Notes: generated by a model from the sequence alone, not told the origin. DNA of 64,000 bases from Gammaproteobacteria bacterium (GCA_017577615.1 PKRE01000005.1:1-64000); one strand, 5' to 3'. Numbered from the stretch's first letter, positions 8,652 through 17,685 are shown. Numbers and translations: made by a program.

Positions 8652-9410
8652 CTACGCGGTCGCTGGTTCGCTCACCGTGCTCTCGGGTGCAGACTCGGTC
8701 TCCAAACGCCGCCAAAGCGTCTTACCCCCGCTCGCCTTGTCAATGAGCGAGAGGATGTGCTCGTGAGCACGCCGCTCCTCCTCGGTGGCACGCACGACCC
8801 GCAACGGGCCCACCGTTCGCACGGACGCCGCCACGGGCTCAGCAGTCGACTCCAGCGACACCTCCGACTCCTCGCCCAGGATGAGCGCAGCCTGGCCGCC
8901 GGTCATCGCGAGATACACGTCGCACAGGATCTGCGCGTCGAGCAAAGCGCCGTGCAGCTCACGATGCGAGTTGTCGATCCCGTATCGCTTGCACAGCGCA
9001 TCGAGGCTGTTGCGCTGGCCAGGATGCATTTGGCGTGCGAGCGACAATGTATCGGTGATCGTGCAGAGCTCGCGCACGGAGCGGATAGGCCCAGCAAGGC
9101 GTTGCAGCTCTGCGTCTAGGAACGCGACGTCGAATGCCGCGTTGTGAATGATCAGCTCGGCGCCTTTGAGAAACTCGATCAGTTCATCGGCGATCTCTGC
9201 AAACCGCGGCTGCTGTGCCAGGAAGTCGTTCGTGATGCCGTGGACTTGCAACGCTCCCCAGTCTACCTCGCGATCCGGTTGCAAGTAACGATGAAACGTG
9301 CGTCCTGTCTTGCGCCGATTAACGAGCTCGACGCAACCGATCTCGATGATTCGATGTCCTTGCTCTGGCTCTAGGCCCGTTGTTTCGGTATCGAGGACGA
9401 TCTGCCGCAT
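8652..9410 (-). CDS. dnaQ: DNA polymerase III epsilon subunit (3'-5' proofreading exonuclease)
   Basis: Proofreading exonuclease of the replicative polymerase. The DEDDh exonuclease domain starts at once: VLDTETTGLEPEQGHRIIEI (Asp and Glu metal ligands), then HNAAFDVAFLDAELQ, and the final motif NSHRELHGALLDAQILCDVYL with its His and Asp. The C-terminal tail, which in this family binds the alpha subunit, ends with LSLIDKASGGKTLWRRLE. Length 252 aa against 243 in E. coli. ATG at 9410. In E. coli dnaQ is next to rnhA; here a sugar aminotransferase gene lies between them and polysaccharide genes follow. Confidence 0.96.
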   Translation of the reverse strand: MRQIVLDTETTGLEPEQGHRIIEIGCVELVNRRKTGRTFHRYLQPDREVDWGALQVHGITNDFLAQQPRFAEIADELIEFLKGAELIIHNAAFDVAFLDAELQRLAGPIRSVRELCTITDTLSLARQMHPGQRNSLDALCKRYGIDNSHRELHGALLDAQILCDVYLAMTGGQAALILGEESEVSLESTAEPVAASVRTVGPLRVVRATEEERRAHEHILSLIDKASGGKTLWRRLETESAPESTVSEPATA

Positions 9411-9428
9411 TTCTTGGTAAGAGTTCTA

Positions 9429-9470
9429 GGGCTCGGCTGGGCTCGGGGTCACGCTGGAGCCGGCAGCCTA
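9429..9470. repeat. GGCTGGAG-family intergenic word repeat (A2)
   Basis: GGGCTCGGCTGGGCTCGGGG followed by ACGCTGGAGCCGGCAGCC, in the 70-nt gap between the aminotransferase gene and dnaQ. Degenerate words of the same family as at 24775 and 63664. Confidence 0.4.
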
Positions 9471-9480
9471 GAGGACATGG

Positions 9481-10605
9481 CTAATTCAGCACGGCTTCCT
9501 TCAGCGCCCGCACCACGGCGACCTGCTGTTCCTCGCTGAGGTAAGGATGCATGGGCAGGCTCAGAACACGCTGCGATGCCGCTTCGGACACCGGGAAGCT
9601 TCCTGGGCCGTACCCGAGCGAAGCGAAGACCGGCTGAAAATGAAGCGGCACGGGGTAATGCACGGCCGTCGGAATGCCACGCGCCCTCATGCCAGCTTCC
9701 ACCCGCTCACGCTCCGCTACCTCGATGGTGTACTGCGCATAGACGCTCGTGCAGCCGTCGGCAATGAAGGGCGTCGTGACGCGATGCTTCTCGTCCTGAA
9801 CATTCTCGAACGCATCGCAAATCAGCTCGCTGTATCTTGCACCGATGCGGCGCCGTGCTTCGATCTCGTCCTCGAACACTTCCATCTTCGCCAGCAAGAC
9901 GGCCGCCTGCAGCGTATCGAGCCGGCCATTGATGCCCAGCCGCGGATGATGATAGCGACGATCCTGCCCATGCACGCGGATCTCGCGCATCACCTTCGCG
10001 AGCTCGTCGTCATTTGTGAACAACGCGCCGCCCTCGCCGTACGCCCCCAAGGGCTTCGCGGGAAAGAACGATGTCGAGCCGATCTCGGAAAGGCCGCAGG
10101 AACGCCTGCCGCGATACAGCGCACCGAAGCTCTGCGCCCCATCCTCGATGACGGGTATTCGATGTCGTCGCGCAATCTCGTTGATTGCATCGAAGTCCGC
10201 ACACTGCCCGTACAAGGACACCGGGATGATCGCCTTCGTACGAGGCGTGATGGCTTGCTCAAGCAGCCCCGGGTCCATGTTGTAAGTACGCGGATCGATA
10301 TCGACGAAGACTGGCGTTGCGCCAACGAGAAGAATCGTCTCGCCGGTCGCAATGAAAGTGAATGGCGAGGTGATCACTTCGTCGCCAGGCCCGATGCCAT
10401 ACGCCATGAGCGCGATGAGCAGCGTATCCGTGCCGCTCGATGCAGTCACGCAATGTTTCACGCCCACGAACTCTGCCAGCTTCTGCTCGAGCTCGGCGAC
10501 CTCCGCCCCGAGCACGAACTGCCCGTGGTCGAGCACGCGCTGAATGCGTGCATTAACGGACTCGCGAATGCGCCGATATTGGATCTTGAGATCGATGAAG
10601 TCCAT
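9481..10605 (-). CDS. wbpE: DegT/DnrJ/EryC1/StrS sugar aminotransferase, WbpE-like
   Basis: PLP-dependent transamination of a keto-sugar nucleotide; the named relative, Pseudomonas aeruginosa WbpE, aminates UDP-3-keto-GlcNAc-uronic acid. The start MDFIDLKIQYRRI, the block GDEVITSPFTFIATGE, then RTKAIIPVSLYGQCADFDAI, and the PLP-lysine region STSFFPAKPLGAYGEGGALF followed by VHGQDRRYHHPRLG are close to what I know of WbpE. Length is 374 aa from ATG at 10605, which begins the conserved sequence; an upstream in-frame start at 10665 would add 20 poorly conserved residues. WbpA, WbpB and WbpD partners are not in the window except for the related dehydrogenase at 7132. Family certain, exact substrate inferred. 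Confidence 0.88.
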   Translation of the reverse strand: MDFIDLKIQYRRIRESVNARIQRVLDHGQFVLGAEVAELEQKLAEFVGVKHCVTASSGTDTLLIALMAYGIGPGDEVITSPFTFIATGETILLVGATPVFVDIDPRTYNMDPGLLEQAITPRTKAIIPVSLYGQCADFDAINEIARRHRIPVIEDGAQSFGALYRGRRSCGLSEIGSTSFFPAKPLGAYGEGGALFTNDDELAKVMREIRVHGQDRRYHHPRLGINGRLDTLQAAVLLAKMEVFEDEIEARRRIGARYSELICDAFENVQDEKHRVTTPFIADGCTSVYAQYTIEVAERERVEAGMRARGIPTAVHYPVPLHFQPVFASLGYGPGSFPVSEAASQRVLSLPMHPYLSEEQQVAVVRALKEAVLN

Positions 10606-10716
10606 GTCTGAGGGGTCGTGACTGGCGGTCGTGGGCCGCTGTGAACGAGGATCATACCGCACCACGGCGAGGCGATCGCAGCGTTTTCTGATTGCGACTG
10701 ACTCGCCAGGCGCGAC

Positions 10717-11205
10717 TTACTTCCCCAGCATGCGATCAATCGCTTCATTCGCGAGGCGATCGGCGCGCTCGTTGCCCGGATTGCCTGCATGCCCCCTGAC
10801 CCAATGCCATTCGATCCGATGGCGTTGGATCTCGGCCTCGAGGGCCTGCCACAGATCGACGTTCTTAACGGGCTTGCGATCGGAGGTGCGCCAGTTACGT
10901 TGCTTCCATTGCTCCAGCCATTCGGTAATACCGCTGCGCAGGTACTGAGAGTCGGTGTAGAGCGCAACGTCGCACGGCCTCTTCAAGGCCGCCAGCGCGC
11001 GGATTGCTGCAGTGAGCTCCATGCGATTGTTGGTCGTAAGCGGCTCCGCGCCGCTCAGTTCTTTCTCGTGTGGTCCAAAGATGAGCACGGCCCCCCACCC
11101 GCCCGGGCCAGGGTTTCCTCGGCAGGCACCGTCAGTGTAGATCGTTACGCGCCGGTTTGCGGACACGCGAGGGGCTTGTTGGTTGGAGTCTGAAGCGTCG
11201 AGCAC
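10717..11205 (-). CDS. rnhA: ribonuclease HI
   Basis: Degrades the RNA strand of RNA-DNA hybrids. All four catalytic acids can be seen: Asp in TIYTDGACRGNPGPGGWG, Glu in NNRMELTAAIRAL, Asp in ALYTDSQYLRSGITEWL and Asp in GNERADRLANEAID. The basic protrusion WLEQWKQRNWRTSDRKPVKN is present. 162 aa from GTG at 11205; a second GTG at 11166 would give 149 aa, and neither has a good ribosome binding site, so the start is uncertain. The gene follows the YafS-like methyltransferase by 66 nt, as in E. coli. Confidence 0.95.
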   Translation of the reverse strand: MLDASDSNQQAPRVSANRRVTIYTDGACRGNPGPGGWGAVLIFGPHEKELSGAEPLTTNNRMELTAAIRALAALKRPCDVALYTDSQYLRSGITEWLEQWKQRNWRTSDRKPVKNVDLWQALEAEIQRHRIEWHWVRGHAGNPGNERADRLANEAIDRMLGK

Positions 11206-11271
11206 GGGAAAGGAATCGTTCGATGCCAGCTTTGGACGCGCGAGTTGTGGTCCTTACTTTAGTGCTTATTA

Positions 11272-12051
11272 TCAGAGCTTGGGAGGTGAATCTTCGGTTC
11301 GCAGTCCCCAATCCCGCCGGCTCGTGGTCGGCTCGATGAGGCTCCCCACCACTTTCGGACGCAGACGCTTCCAGCGCGGACGAATCGGCGTCAACGCGTA
11401 GACTCGCTTGCGTGCCTTCAACAGGTACCCGCCGGCAAAGAGCGGCCATAGGCGCCGCCCGCTGCGCTCCAAAAAGCTATTGGACGATGGTGCCGACGAA
11501 CCCCATGGCAACGTGAAGAGATAACGCTGCGTGTCCAGGATTTCGAATCCGAGCAGCTTCAGCCAATCCTTCAACCGCCCCTCCCCGATCATGCGCTCCA
11601 GCCCGGGAGGAAAACCGTCCCGCGCCAGCAGATGGCGCACGCCCCAGCTCGACAACGGTCGAAAACCGAGCACGAGCAGGTGTCCCTCCCCGGAGAGCAC
11701 GCGCTCGACTTCTCGGAGGATGGCGTGTGGATCCGGCTCGTACTCCAGGGTATGCGGTAAGACAACCGCATCGATCGAATCCGACGCGATCGCAAGAGAG
11801 TCGGTGCGCGAACGAATCGTGCTGCATTGGCCTGACTCGCGCTCGCCATGCCACGTCAGCACGCAGCGTCGTTGCGTACGTGCTTCCACGATCAGACCGT
11901 CGTCATCGCCCCACAGGCCTATCTGTAGCAGCTGCCACCCGAAGACCTGCGCCAACGCCTGCGACACGAGCTTGCGCTCGAGCTCATAGACGCGCCGCCC
12001 AAGCGGCGTGCGCAGCCACGCTTGAAGGTCCGCTCGCGTGAAAGACGGCAT
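11272..12051 (-). CDS. class I SAM-dependent methyltransferase-like protein (YafS-like)
   Basis: 259 aa. The central part resembles a Methyltransf_11 core: SIDAVVLPHTLEYEPDPHAI followed by LREVERVLSGEGHLLVLGFR is the usual post-motif II to III pattern. However, the glycine-rich SAM loop (motif I) is poorly preserved: LLQIGLWGDDDGL takes the place of the DxGxGxG sequence, so SAM binding may be weak or changed. Placement between gloB (divergent) and rnhA is the same as that of E. coli yafS, whose function is unknown. The substrate cannot be told from the sequence. ATG at 12051. Confidence 0.75.
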   Translation of the reverse strand: MPSFTRADLQAWLRTPLGRRVYELERKLVSQALAQVFGWQLLQIGLWGDDDGLIVEARTQRRCVLTWHGERESGQCSTIRSRTDSLAIASDSIDAVVLPHTLEYEPDPHAILREVERVLSGEGHLLVLGFRPLSSWGVRHLLARDGFPPGLERMIGEGRLKDWLKLLGFEILDTQRYLFTLPWGSSAPSSNSFLERSGRRLWPLFAGGYLLKARKRVYALTPIRPRWKRLRPKVVGSLIEPTTSRRDWGLRTEDSPPKL

Positions 12052-12218
12052 AGTGCAAGTTTAACCGAAGCCTGAGCTCTGAGCGTGCAGGATGTAAACG
12101 CGCGCCGCACACAGATGATCCCACTTGCCTCGCGCTCTTCCCGCCAGGACAACACCTTGCTCCTGGCGGACACAGCGGGTTATAACAGCCCGCCTTCGCG
12201 GCTCGGATCGACTCTGAA

Positions 12219-12998
12219 ATGCTGAAGGTCTCGCCCGTTCGGGCGTTCTCAGACAACTACATTTGGCTCATCCACTCGCCGCTGGATGCGCGGCAAGTGG
12301 TGGCGGTCGATCCTGGCGATGCGCGTCCAGTCGAGGAGCACCTTTTCGCGAACAACCTTCAGCTCGGGGGCGTTTTGATTACACACCATCATGGCGACCA
12401 TGTTGGTGGCGTCGCAGCGCTGATACGGCAGCGACACGTGCCGATATTCGGCCCAGCAGGTGAACGACTGCCAGTGCCCGTGCATGCGTTGCGAGAAGGC
12501 GACATTGCGCGATTGCCATCGCTCGGGCTCGAATTCGAAATACTCGACGTACCGGGACACACGGGGGGGCATATCGCCTATGTGGGTCACGGCGCGGTGT
12601 TTTGCGGCGACACGCTCTTCAGCGCCGGATGTGGACGCCTCTTCGAGGGCACGCCAGAGCAGATGACACGCTCACTGGCCAAGCTTGCGGCGCTGCCGGA
12701 CGACACCCTTGTCTACTGCGCGCACGAGTACACGCTGAGCAATCTCGCGTTTGCCCGTGCGGTCGAGCCTGAGAACGAGGACACTCGTGCATACCTTGAG
12801 GAATGTCGGGCACGACGCGCACGGAATGAGCCCACATTGCCGTCGACGATCGGGCGCGAGAAGAACGTGAACCCGTTTCTTCGGTGTGATCGACAGACTG
12901 TGAAACAAGCCGCGGAAGCCAGAGCGGCCCGCGGGTTACAGAGCTACGCCGAAGTGTTCGCGGTCATTCGCGAGTGGAAGGACGGGTTTATCAGTTGA
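12219..12998 (+). CDS. gloB: hydroxyacylglutathione hydrolase (glyoxalase II)
   Basis: Hydrolyses S-lactoylglutathione to lactate and glutathione in methylglyoxal detoxification, in the cytoplasm. Metallo-beta-lactamase fold with the zinc motif THHHGDHVGG (about residues 53-62), further ligands in VPGHTGGHIAYVG, GDTLFSAGCGRLFEGT and the later CAHEYTLSNLAFA. The C-terminal substrate-binding part contains LPSTIGREKNVNPFLRC. Length 259 aa (E. coli 251). Divergent from the methyltransferase gene, sharing a 167-nt spacer. Confidence 0.96.
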   Translation: MLKVSPVRAFSDNYIWLIHSPLDARQVVAVDPGDARPVEEHLFANNLQLGGVLITHHHGDHVGGVAALIRQRHVPIFGPAGERLPVPVHALREGDIARLPSLGLEFEILDVPGHTGGHIAYVGHGAVFCGDTLFSAGCGRLFEGTPEQMTRSLAKLAALPDDTLVYCAHEYTLSNLAFARAVEPENEDTRAYLEECRARRARNEPTLPSTIGREKNVNPFLRCDRQTVKQAAEARAARGLQSYAEVFAVIREWKDGFIS

Positions 12999-13090
12999 AG
13001 TTCATGTTTTGACTGCGGTGCGCTGCGCCGCGGCTGTAAGACAGTTATCCGGCGCACGGGACCGATCCCGCGCGTGGAGGGGTCGGTCAG

Positions 13091-14767
13091 ATGAAGAAAA
13101 AATCGGGCGCAGCGAGCACAATCGGAACGATCACCCTGCTGGTGCTCGCGTTGCTTGCGGCCGGATGCGCGAGCACCAAGAGAACGGACGAAGAATCGCC
13201 CTTATACAGCGATAAAGCCGCCGAGCTCATTGGCAAACTCGATGAAGCGCTCATCGGCACCTCTGGCCCAGAGCAAGTCGAAGACGCCATCGAAACCCTG
13301 GATCAGAGAACGCAGTCCGACCCACCCCTGGTCCGCGAGCTCGGTGCGAGCCCTCCGAGCTTGCCGGCTCCGAGCGACTTGTTCGAGCGCATTCGCGCGG
13401 GCTTCGCTTTGGAGGATGTCGACCACCCTTCCGTCGACAAAGAAGAGCGCTGGTTCGCGAGCCACCCCGCATACCTCGATCGAACCTTCAAACGTGGCGA
13501 GCGCTACCTCTACCACATCGTCAATGAGATCGAGGCACGCAAGCTGCCGATGGAGCTTGCACTTCTCCCCGTCGTCGAAAGTGCATTCAACCCAGTCGCC
13601 TATTCCCGCGCTCGCGCTTCGGGCTTGTGGCAATTCATCCCCGACACGGGAAGACGCTATGGCCTCAAGCAAAATTGGTACTACGATGGCCGACGCGACG
13701 TTCTCGCCGCTACCACCGCCGCGCTGGACTACCTCGAGTTCCTGGCGGCCGAGTTCAATGGCGACTGGCTACTCGCTGTGGCCGCGTACAACGCAGGCGA
13801 AGCCAACGTGGCACGCGCCATCCGCCGCAACCTGGAGGCGGGCAAGCCCACTGACTTCTTCAGTTTGAGATTACCGCCTGAAACGCGCGCGTACGTTCCC
13901 AAGCTGCTGGCAATCCGCCGCATCGTGGCAAATCCCGCTGCGCACGGTCTGGAGTTCGCGCCGATTCCGAATGAGCCATTCTTCGAGAAAGTCGACATCG
14001 ATGGTCAAATCGATCTCAACGTCGCAGCAGAGCTGGCGGGCATCTCCAAGGAAGAGCTGCTCGCGCTCAATCCCGCCTTCAACCATTGGGTCACCGATCC
14101 AGACGGGCCTCACTACTTGCTCATACCTGTTGCACATGCCGCTCGCTTCGCAGAAGCGTTGAAGGAGCTGCCTCCGGAGCAACGCGTCCGTGTCGTGCAC
14201 CACCGCGTTCGCAAGGGCGACACGCTGAGTGCAATCGCAAGCAGATACGGCGTCTCAGTGGCAGCGATTCGGCAGGCCAACAACATCCGCGGATCGATCA
14301 TCTATCCGGGCCAGGATCTATTGATCACGGCCGCCCCTCCGCGCGCAGGCACGCGCACGGCGACGATGACTGCGTCGACGCAGGCACGCGCCGGCACTGC
14401 GGCGCATGGCGCGACGCGTCGCTACGTCGTGCGTCGTGGCGACACGCTGTGGAGCATCGCGCGCGCACATGGCACCACTGCGCAGCGCTTGGCCGCGATC
14501 AACGGCATCTCCCTCAATGGCACGCTTGCGGTGGGTCAACAGCTCATCCTGCCAGAAACTGCACGGCTTGCCGCGGCTGACACGAGCAGCATCAGCCAAG
14601 CAATCACTTACGTGGTTCGCTCCGGCGATACCCTTTCACGCATCGCGCACCGTTTCAGAGTCGCACTGAACGACCTCTTGGGCTGGAACGACCTCGAGCC
14701 AAACAGCATCATTCGGCCCGGCCAGAAGCTGGTCATGTACGTAGACAATCATCGGGCGGGCATCTGA
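13091..14767 (+). CDS. mltD: membrane-bound lytic murein transglycosylase D, lipoprotein with three LysM domains
   Basis: Cleaves peptidoglycan glycan strands. The N-terminus is a lipoprotein signal (LLVLALLAAGCAS, lipidated Cys at residue 26). The SLT domain (roughly 140-260) carries the catalytic Glu in LLPVVESAFNP, then SGLWQFIPDTGRRYG and LLAVAAYNAGEANV. Three LysM domains follow, seen at VRKGDTLSAIASRYGVS, VRRGDTLWSIARAHGTT and VRSGDTLSRIAHRFRVA, each ending with a PGQxL or VGQQL phrase. At 558 aa it is longer than E. coli MltD (452 aa, two LysM). A GGAGG stretch precedes ATG 13091. It follows gloB on the same strand; the two are also neighbours in E. coli. Confidence 0.95.
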   Translation: MKKKSGAASTIGTITLLVLALLAAGCASTKRTDEESPLYSDKAAELIGKLDEALIGTSGPEQVEDAIETLDQRTQSDPPLVRELGASPPSLPAPSDLFERIRAGFALEDVDHPSVDKEERWFASHPAYLDRTFKRGERYLYHIVNEIEARKLPMELALLPVVESAFNPVAYSRARASGLWQFIPDTGRRYGLKQNWYYDGRRDVLAATTAALDYLEFLAAEFNGDWLLAVAAYNAGEANVARAIRRNLEAGKPTDFFSLRLPPETRAYVPKLLAIRRIVANPAAHGLEFAPIPNEPFFEKVDIDGQIDLNVAAELAGISKEELLALNPAFNHWVTDPDGPHYLLIPVAHAARFAEALKELPPEQRVRVVHHRVRKGDTLSAIASRYGVSVAAIRQANNIRGSIIYPGQDLLITAAPPRAGTRTATMTASTQARAGTAAHGATRRYVVRRGDTLWSIARAHGTTAQRLAAINGISLNGTLAVGQQLILPETARLAAADTSSISQAITYVVRSGDTLSRIAHRFRVALNDLLGWNDLEPNSIIRPGQKLVMYVDNHRAGI

Positions 14768-14769
14768 TT

Positions 14770-14836
14770 TGGGCTTTGGGCGCTGGCGGTGGCCAAGGGT
14801 GTGGTTCGTGCGCGCCTCCAGCCTACAGCCCCCGCC
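14770..14836. repeat. GGCTGGAG-family intergenic word repeat, inverted arrangement (A3)
   Basis: The left half reads GGGCTTTGGGCGCTGGCGG; the right half carries the reverse vocabulary CCTCCAGCCTACAGCCCC. It fills most of the gap between mltD and fabI. The open frame through it gives fabI a false 47-codon extension. Confidence 0.55.
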
Positions 14837-14909
14837 CGTCCAACGTCGCAACACGAGGCGCTCGACAGTACACTACCCCGCCCGGAATAAATTTCGTGGA
14901 GTTCGCCTC

Positions 14910-15698
14910 ATGGGTTTTCTCGCCGGAAAGCGCGCGTTGATCGTCGGATTGGCGACGGAACGGTCGATTGCTTATGGCATCGCTGCAGCGATGCGGCGCG
15001 AAGGTGCTGAGCTCGCCTTCACATACCAGGAGCGATTCAAGGATCGCGTGCAGGGGCTCGCGCAGCAGTTCGACTCCTCGCTCGTGTACGAGATGGACGT
15101 GGCCAGCGACGAGAGTATCGAACGCGCGTTTTCGAATCTGAAGACCGCATGGGACAGCTTGGATATCGTCGTTCATGCGGTGGCTTTCGCGCCGTCGGAT
15201 GCAATCCGCGGCGGCTTCCTGGAGTCGACAACGCGCGAGAACTTCAGGATCGCCCACGACGTCTCGAGCTATAGCCTAACAGCGATCGCTAAGGCGGCCG
15301 TGCCGCTCATGCAGGGTCGCGCGGGTGCGTTCCTCACTCTCACATATCTGGGCGCCGTACGCTCGCTGCCGAGCTACAACGTGATGGGATTGGCGAAAGC
15401 GAGTCTCGAAGCCAGCGTGCGCTTCCTCGCCGCAGACCTCGGCCCACAAGGCATTCGTGTGAACGCCATTTCCGCGGGCCCGATCAAGACGCTCGCGGCC
15501 GCCGGTATCGGCGGGTTTCGCAAGATGCTCGCGCATGTGGCATCGGTTGCCCCGCTGCGCCGCAATGTCACGATCGAGGACGTCGGCAATGCCGCCGCGT
15601 TCCTGTGCTCGGACCTCGCGGCAGGCATCACGGGTGAGGTCCTCTACGTGGATGCCGGCTACAACACCGTCGGGATGTCGTTCTCAGACGGGGAATGA
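14910..15698 (+). CDS. fabI: enoyl-[acyl-carrier-protein] reductase (NADH)
   Basis: Last reductive step of type II fatty-acid elongation. Starts MGFLAGKRALIVGLATERSI, the FabI N-terminus with its atypical nucleotide loop. It has VHAVAFAPSDAIRGGF (the triclosan-contact region) and the catalytic Tyr-x6-Lys in LPSYNVMGLAKASLEASVRF. Ends ITGEVLYVDAGYNTVGM. 262 aa, the same as E. coli FabI. I use ATG 14910 because residues upstream come from the intergenic repeat. It converges on the ppiD-like gene. Confidence 0.97.
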   Translation: MGFLAGKRALIVGLATERSIAYGIAAAMRREGAELAFTYQERFKDRVQGLAQQFDSSLVYEMDVASDESIERAFSNLKTAWDSLDIVVHAVAFAPSDAIRGGFLESTTRENFRIAHDVSSYSLTAIAKAAVPLMQGRAGAFLTLTYLGAVRSLPSYNVMGLAKASLEASVRFLAADLGPQGIRVNAISAGPIKTLAAAGIGGFRKMLAHVASVAPLRRNVTIEDVGNAAAFLCSDLAAGITGEVLYVDAGYNTVGMSFSDGE

Positions 15699-15700
15699 TC

Positions 15701-15748
15701 GCTTGGGCGGCCGGCTCTGGACGCTGGCCGCCGCTAGCCAAAGCAAGC
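15701..15748. repeat. inverted repeat between convergent fabI and ppiD (A4)
   Basis: GGCGGCC (15706-15712) and GGCCGCC (15726-15732) form a perfect 7-bp stem around GGCTCTGGACGCT. Flanking GCTTG (15701) and CAAGC (15744) extend it imperfectly. Words CTCTGG and CGCTGG belong to the GGCTGGAG family. It could also act as a two-way terminator, but there is no T-run. Confidence 0.45.
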
Positions 15749-15774
15749 GCACCGCGCTAGTGACAACCTAGGGT

Positions 15775-17673
15775 TTACTCAAACACCCGTTCGTTACGAA
15801 CGATATCCGCCTTGCGCTCCGCCTCCTGAATATACGCGGTGAGCTCATCGCTGCCGATCTGCTGCTGCACGACCCGCTCGCGCGTAGACCTTTCATCCGG
15901 CGGCTCCGCCGAGGGATCGGCATTGCGCACCTGCATGATGCTGAAGACCGCGTAGTTACCGTCATCCGTCTCCGTGCCGCCGTGGTAGGGCCGTTCGGGC
16001 GAGATCTCGCTCTGCGGAGCTTCGAACACCGCGCTGACGACCGCTCGCGGCGCAATGGCGTCCTGGCGGTTGACGAATCTCCTGCCCACCGGCTGGACAC
16101 CGAGCGCCGCCGCGATGTCGCTCCACGACTCGCCCTTCTGGAGTCGAGCCAAGATCTCGGCGCCCTGGGCAGCTGCGGCCTCGCGAGCGCGCTGGACCTT
16201 GATGTGCGAGACGATCTCGTCTTTCACTTCCGCCAGCGGGCGCGGCTCTGCCGGCACGTGATTCGTGACACGTAGGACTATCGCCCGATCATCGTCGACG
16301 GCGATAAGCGGGCTATTCTGTCCACGCTCGAGTACGTCATCACTGAACGCCGCCTCGAAGATCTCCGGATTCGAAGGCAGCTCGCCCCCACCTTCTCGGG
16401 TCACACCCGTTGCAGTCTTGATCGGCAGCCCCATAGCACGCGCCACCGAGTCGAGCTCCGTCAGGCTCTCGAACGCCAGATCACCGAGCTTCTCCGCTTG
16501 CTCGTAGAAGAACGCTTCGGACTGCTCCTTGCGGTATTCGGCCTCGAGCTCCCCGCGCACATCCTCGAACGAGCGCTGCTCGCCATGCTCGATCTCCTCG
16601 AGCTGGATGATGTGATACCCAAACTGTGTCTTGACGGGCCCGCGCACCTCACCCGGGGACATACTGAAGAGCGCCTCTTCGAACGGCCCTACGAACATGC
16701 CGCGCTCGGCCCACCCGAGGTCGCCCCCCTGGGCCGCAGAGCCGGGATCCTTGGAGTACTCTTCAGCGAGCTGTGCGAAATCGGCACCGCCTTTGATCCT
16801 CTCCGTGAGCTCGGTGGCCTTCTTCTCCGCCGCCGCTTCGTCGAGACCGTCGCCGATCGTGATGAGGATGTGCCGCGCCTTGCGCCGTTCGGGCGTTTGA
16901 TACTTGTCCTTGTTCTGCTCGTAGTACTCGCGCAGCGCCGCTTCGGTGACTTCCACCGCGCCGGCTGCGTGCTCGCGCGTGAGCTCGATGTACTGCAGGT
17001 CCACCTTCTCGGGCAGCATGAACTCGGATTGATGCTCCGTGTACCACCGCTCGATGTCTTCGTCGGTGACCTCGATCTGGTCGCGAAACTCGTTCGCGGC
17101 GATCAGCACGTAGTCGATCTCGCGCTCTTGGTGCTGCAGCGCATAGCGCCGATCCAGCTCGTAGGGCGTGACGAATGCCGAGTCGAGCACGCCGCTTTGC
17201 AGCTGGCGGATGAGGGTGTCTGTGCGCAAGTCCTCCTCGAACTGCGCTTCGGTGATGCCGTTGGAACGCAGCAGGGCGATGTAGCGATCCTTCGAGAATT
17301 CGCCCTCGACCTGAAACTCAGGAATCGACATCACACGCGCAGCAAGCGTCGCATCGGACACCCGGTAGCCGAGATCTAGCGCGCGCTGCTCGAGCAGCGT
17401 CTCCCGCACGAACTGATCGAGGATCGCTCGTTGCTGAGCACGCACGAGCTCGTCAGGGAGCTCGGCGCGCAACATCTGCTGCAGTCGCGACTGCTGTTGC
17501 TGCCATACGCGGCGAACTTCCTGCGCAGAAATGCGCTCGCCGTTGACCTTCGCGGCGTAGGTCACCGCGCCCGCTTGGAAGTCAATGCCCCAGAAGACGA
17601 AGACGATCGCGATGACGCCAAGAAAAACCCAGGCGATCGGACCCGTGATCTTGTCGCGAATGGTTTGAAGCAT
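15775..17673 (-). CDS. ppiD: periplasmic peptidyl-prolyl isomerase/chaperone anchored in the inner membrane
   Basis: Folding factor for outer-membrane and secreted proteins. From ATG 17673 it begins MLQTIRDKITGPIAWVFLG, with one membrane span (about residues 13-32), then a SurA-like N-terminal domain and one parvulin domain (GGADFAQLAEEYSKDPGSA, then GDLGWAERGMFVGPFEEALF and KTQFGYHIIQLEEI). 632 aa against 623 in E. coli. The 30 in-frame codons upstream lie in an intergenic repeat and were left out. Position after hupB, with two tRNA genes between, matches the lon-hupB-ppiD order of gammaproteobacteria. Confidence 0.94.
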   Translation of the reverse strand: MLQTIRDKITGPIAWVFLGVIAIVFVFWGIDFQAGAVTYAAKVNGERISAQEVRRVWQQQQSRLQQMLRAELPDELVRAQQRAILDQFVRETLLEQRALDLGYRVSDATLAARVMSIPEFQVEGEFSKDRYIALLRSNGITEAQFEEDLRTDTLIRQLQSGVLDSAFVTPYELDRRYALQHQEREIDYVLIAANEFRDQIEVTDEDIERWYTEHQSEFMLPEKVDLQYIELTREHAAGAVEVTEAALREYYEQNKDKYQTPERRKARHILITIGDGLDEAAAEKKATELTERIKGGADFAQLAEEYSKDPGSAAQGGDLGWAERGMFVGPFEEALFSMSPGEVRGPVKTQFGYHIIQLEEIEHGEQRSFEDVRGELEAEYRKEQSEAFFYEQAEKLGDLAFESLTELDSVARAMGLPIKTATGVTREGGGELPSNPEIFEAAFSDDVLERGQNSPLIAVDDDRAIVLRVTNHVPAEPRPLAEVKDEIVSHIKVQRAREAAAAQGAEILARLQKGESWSDIAAALGVQPVGRRFVNRQDAIAPRAVVSAVFEAPQSEISPERPYHGGTETDDGNYAVFSIMQVRNADPSAEPPDERSTRERVVQQQIGSDELTAYIQEAERKADIVRNERVFE

Positions 17674-17685
17674 CGGCGGGGCAAC

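Noticed and set aside
1..10605. Horizontal transfer island judged from base composition
   Set aside because: By eye the GC content and codon use of these genes do not differ clearly from their neighbours; only the gene order is suggestive.
9547..10611. A 354-codon plus-strand frame opposite the WbpE-like gene
   Set aside because: Shadow frame; the minus-strand gene has family motifs over its whole length.
14769..14909. N-terminal extension of FabI by 47 residues
   Set aside because: The stretch is an intergenic word repeat; FabI starts at ATG 14910 exactly as in its family.
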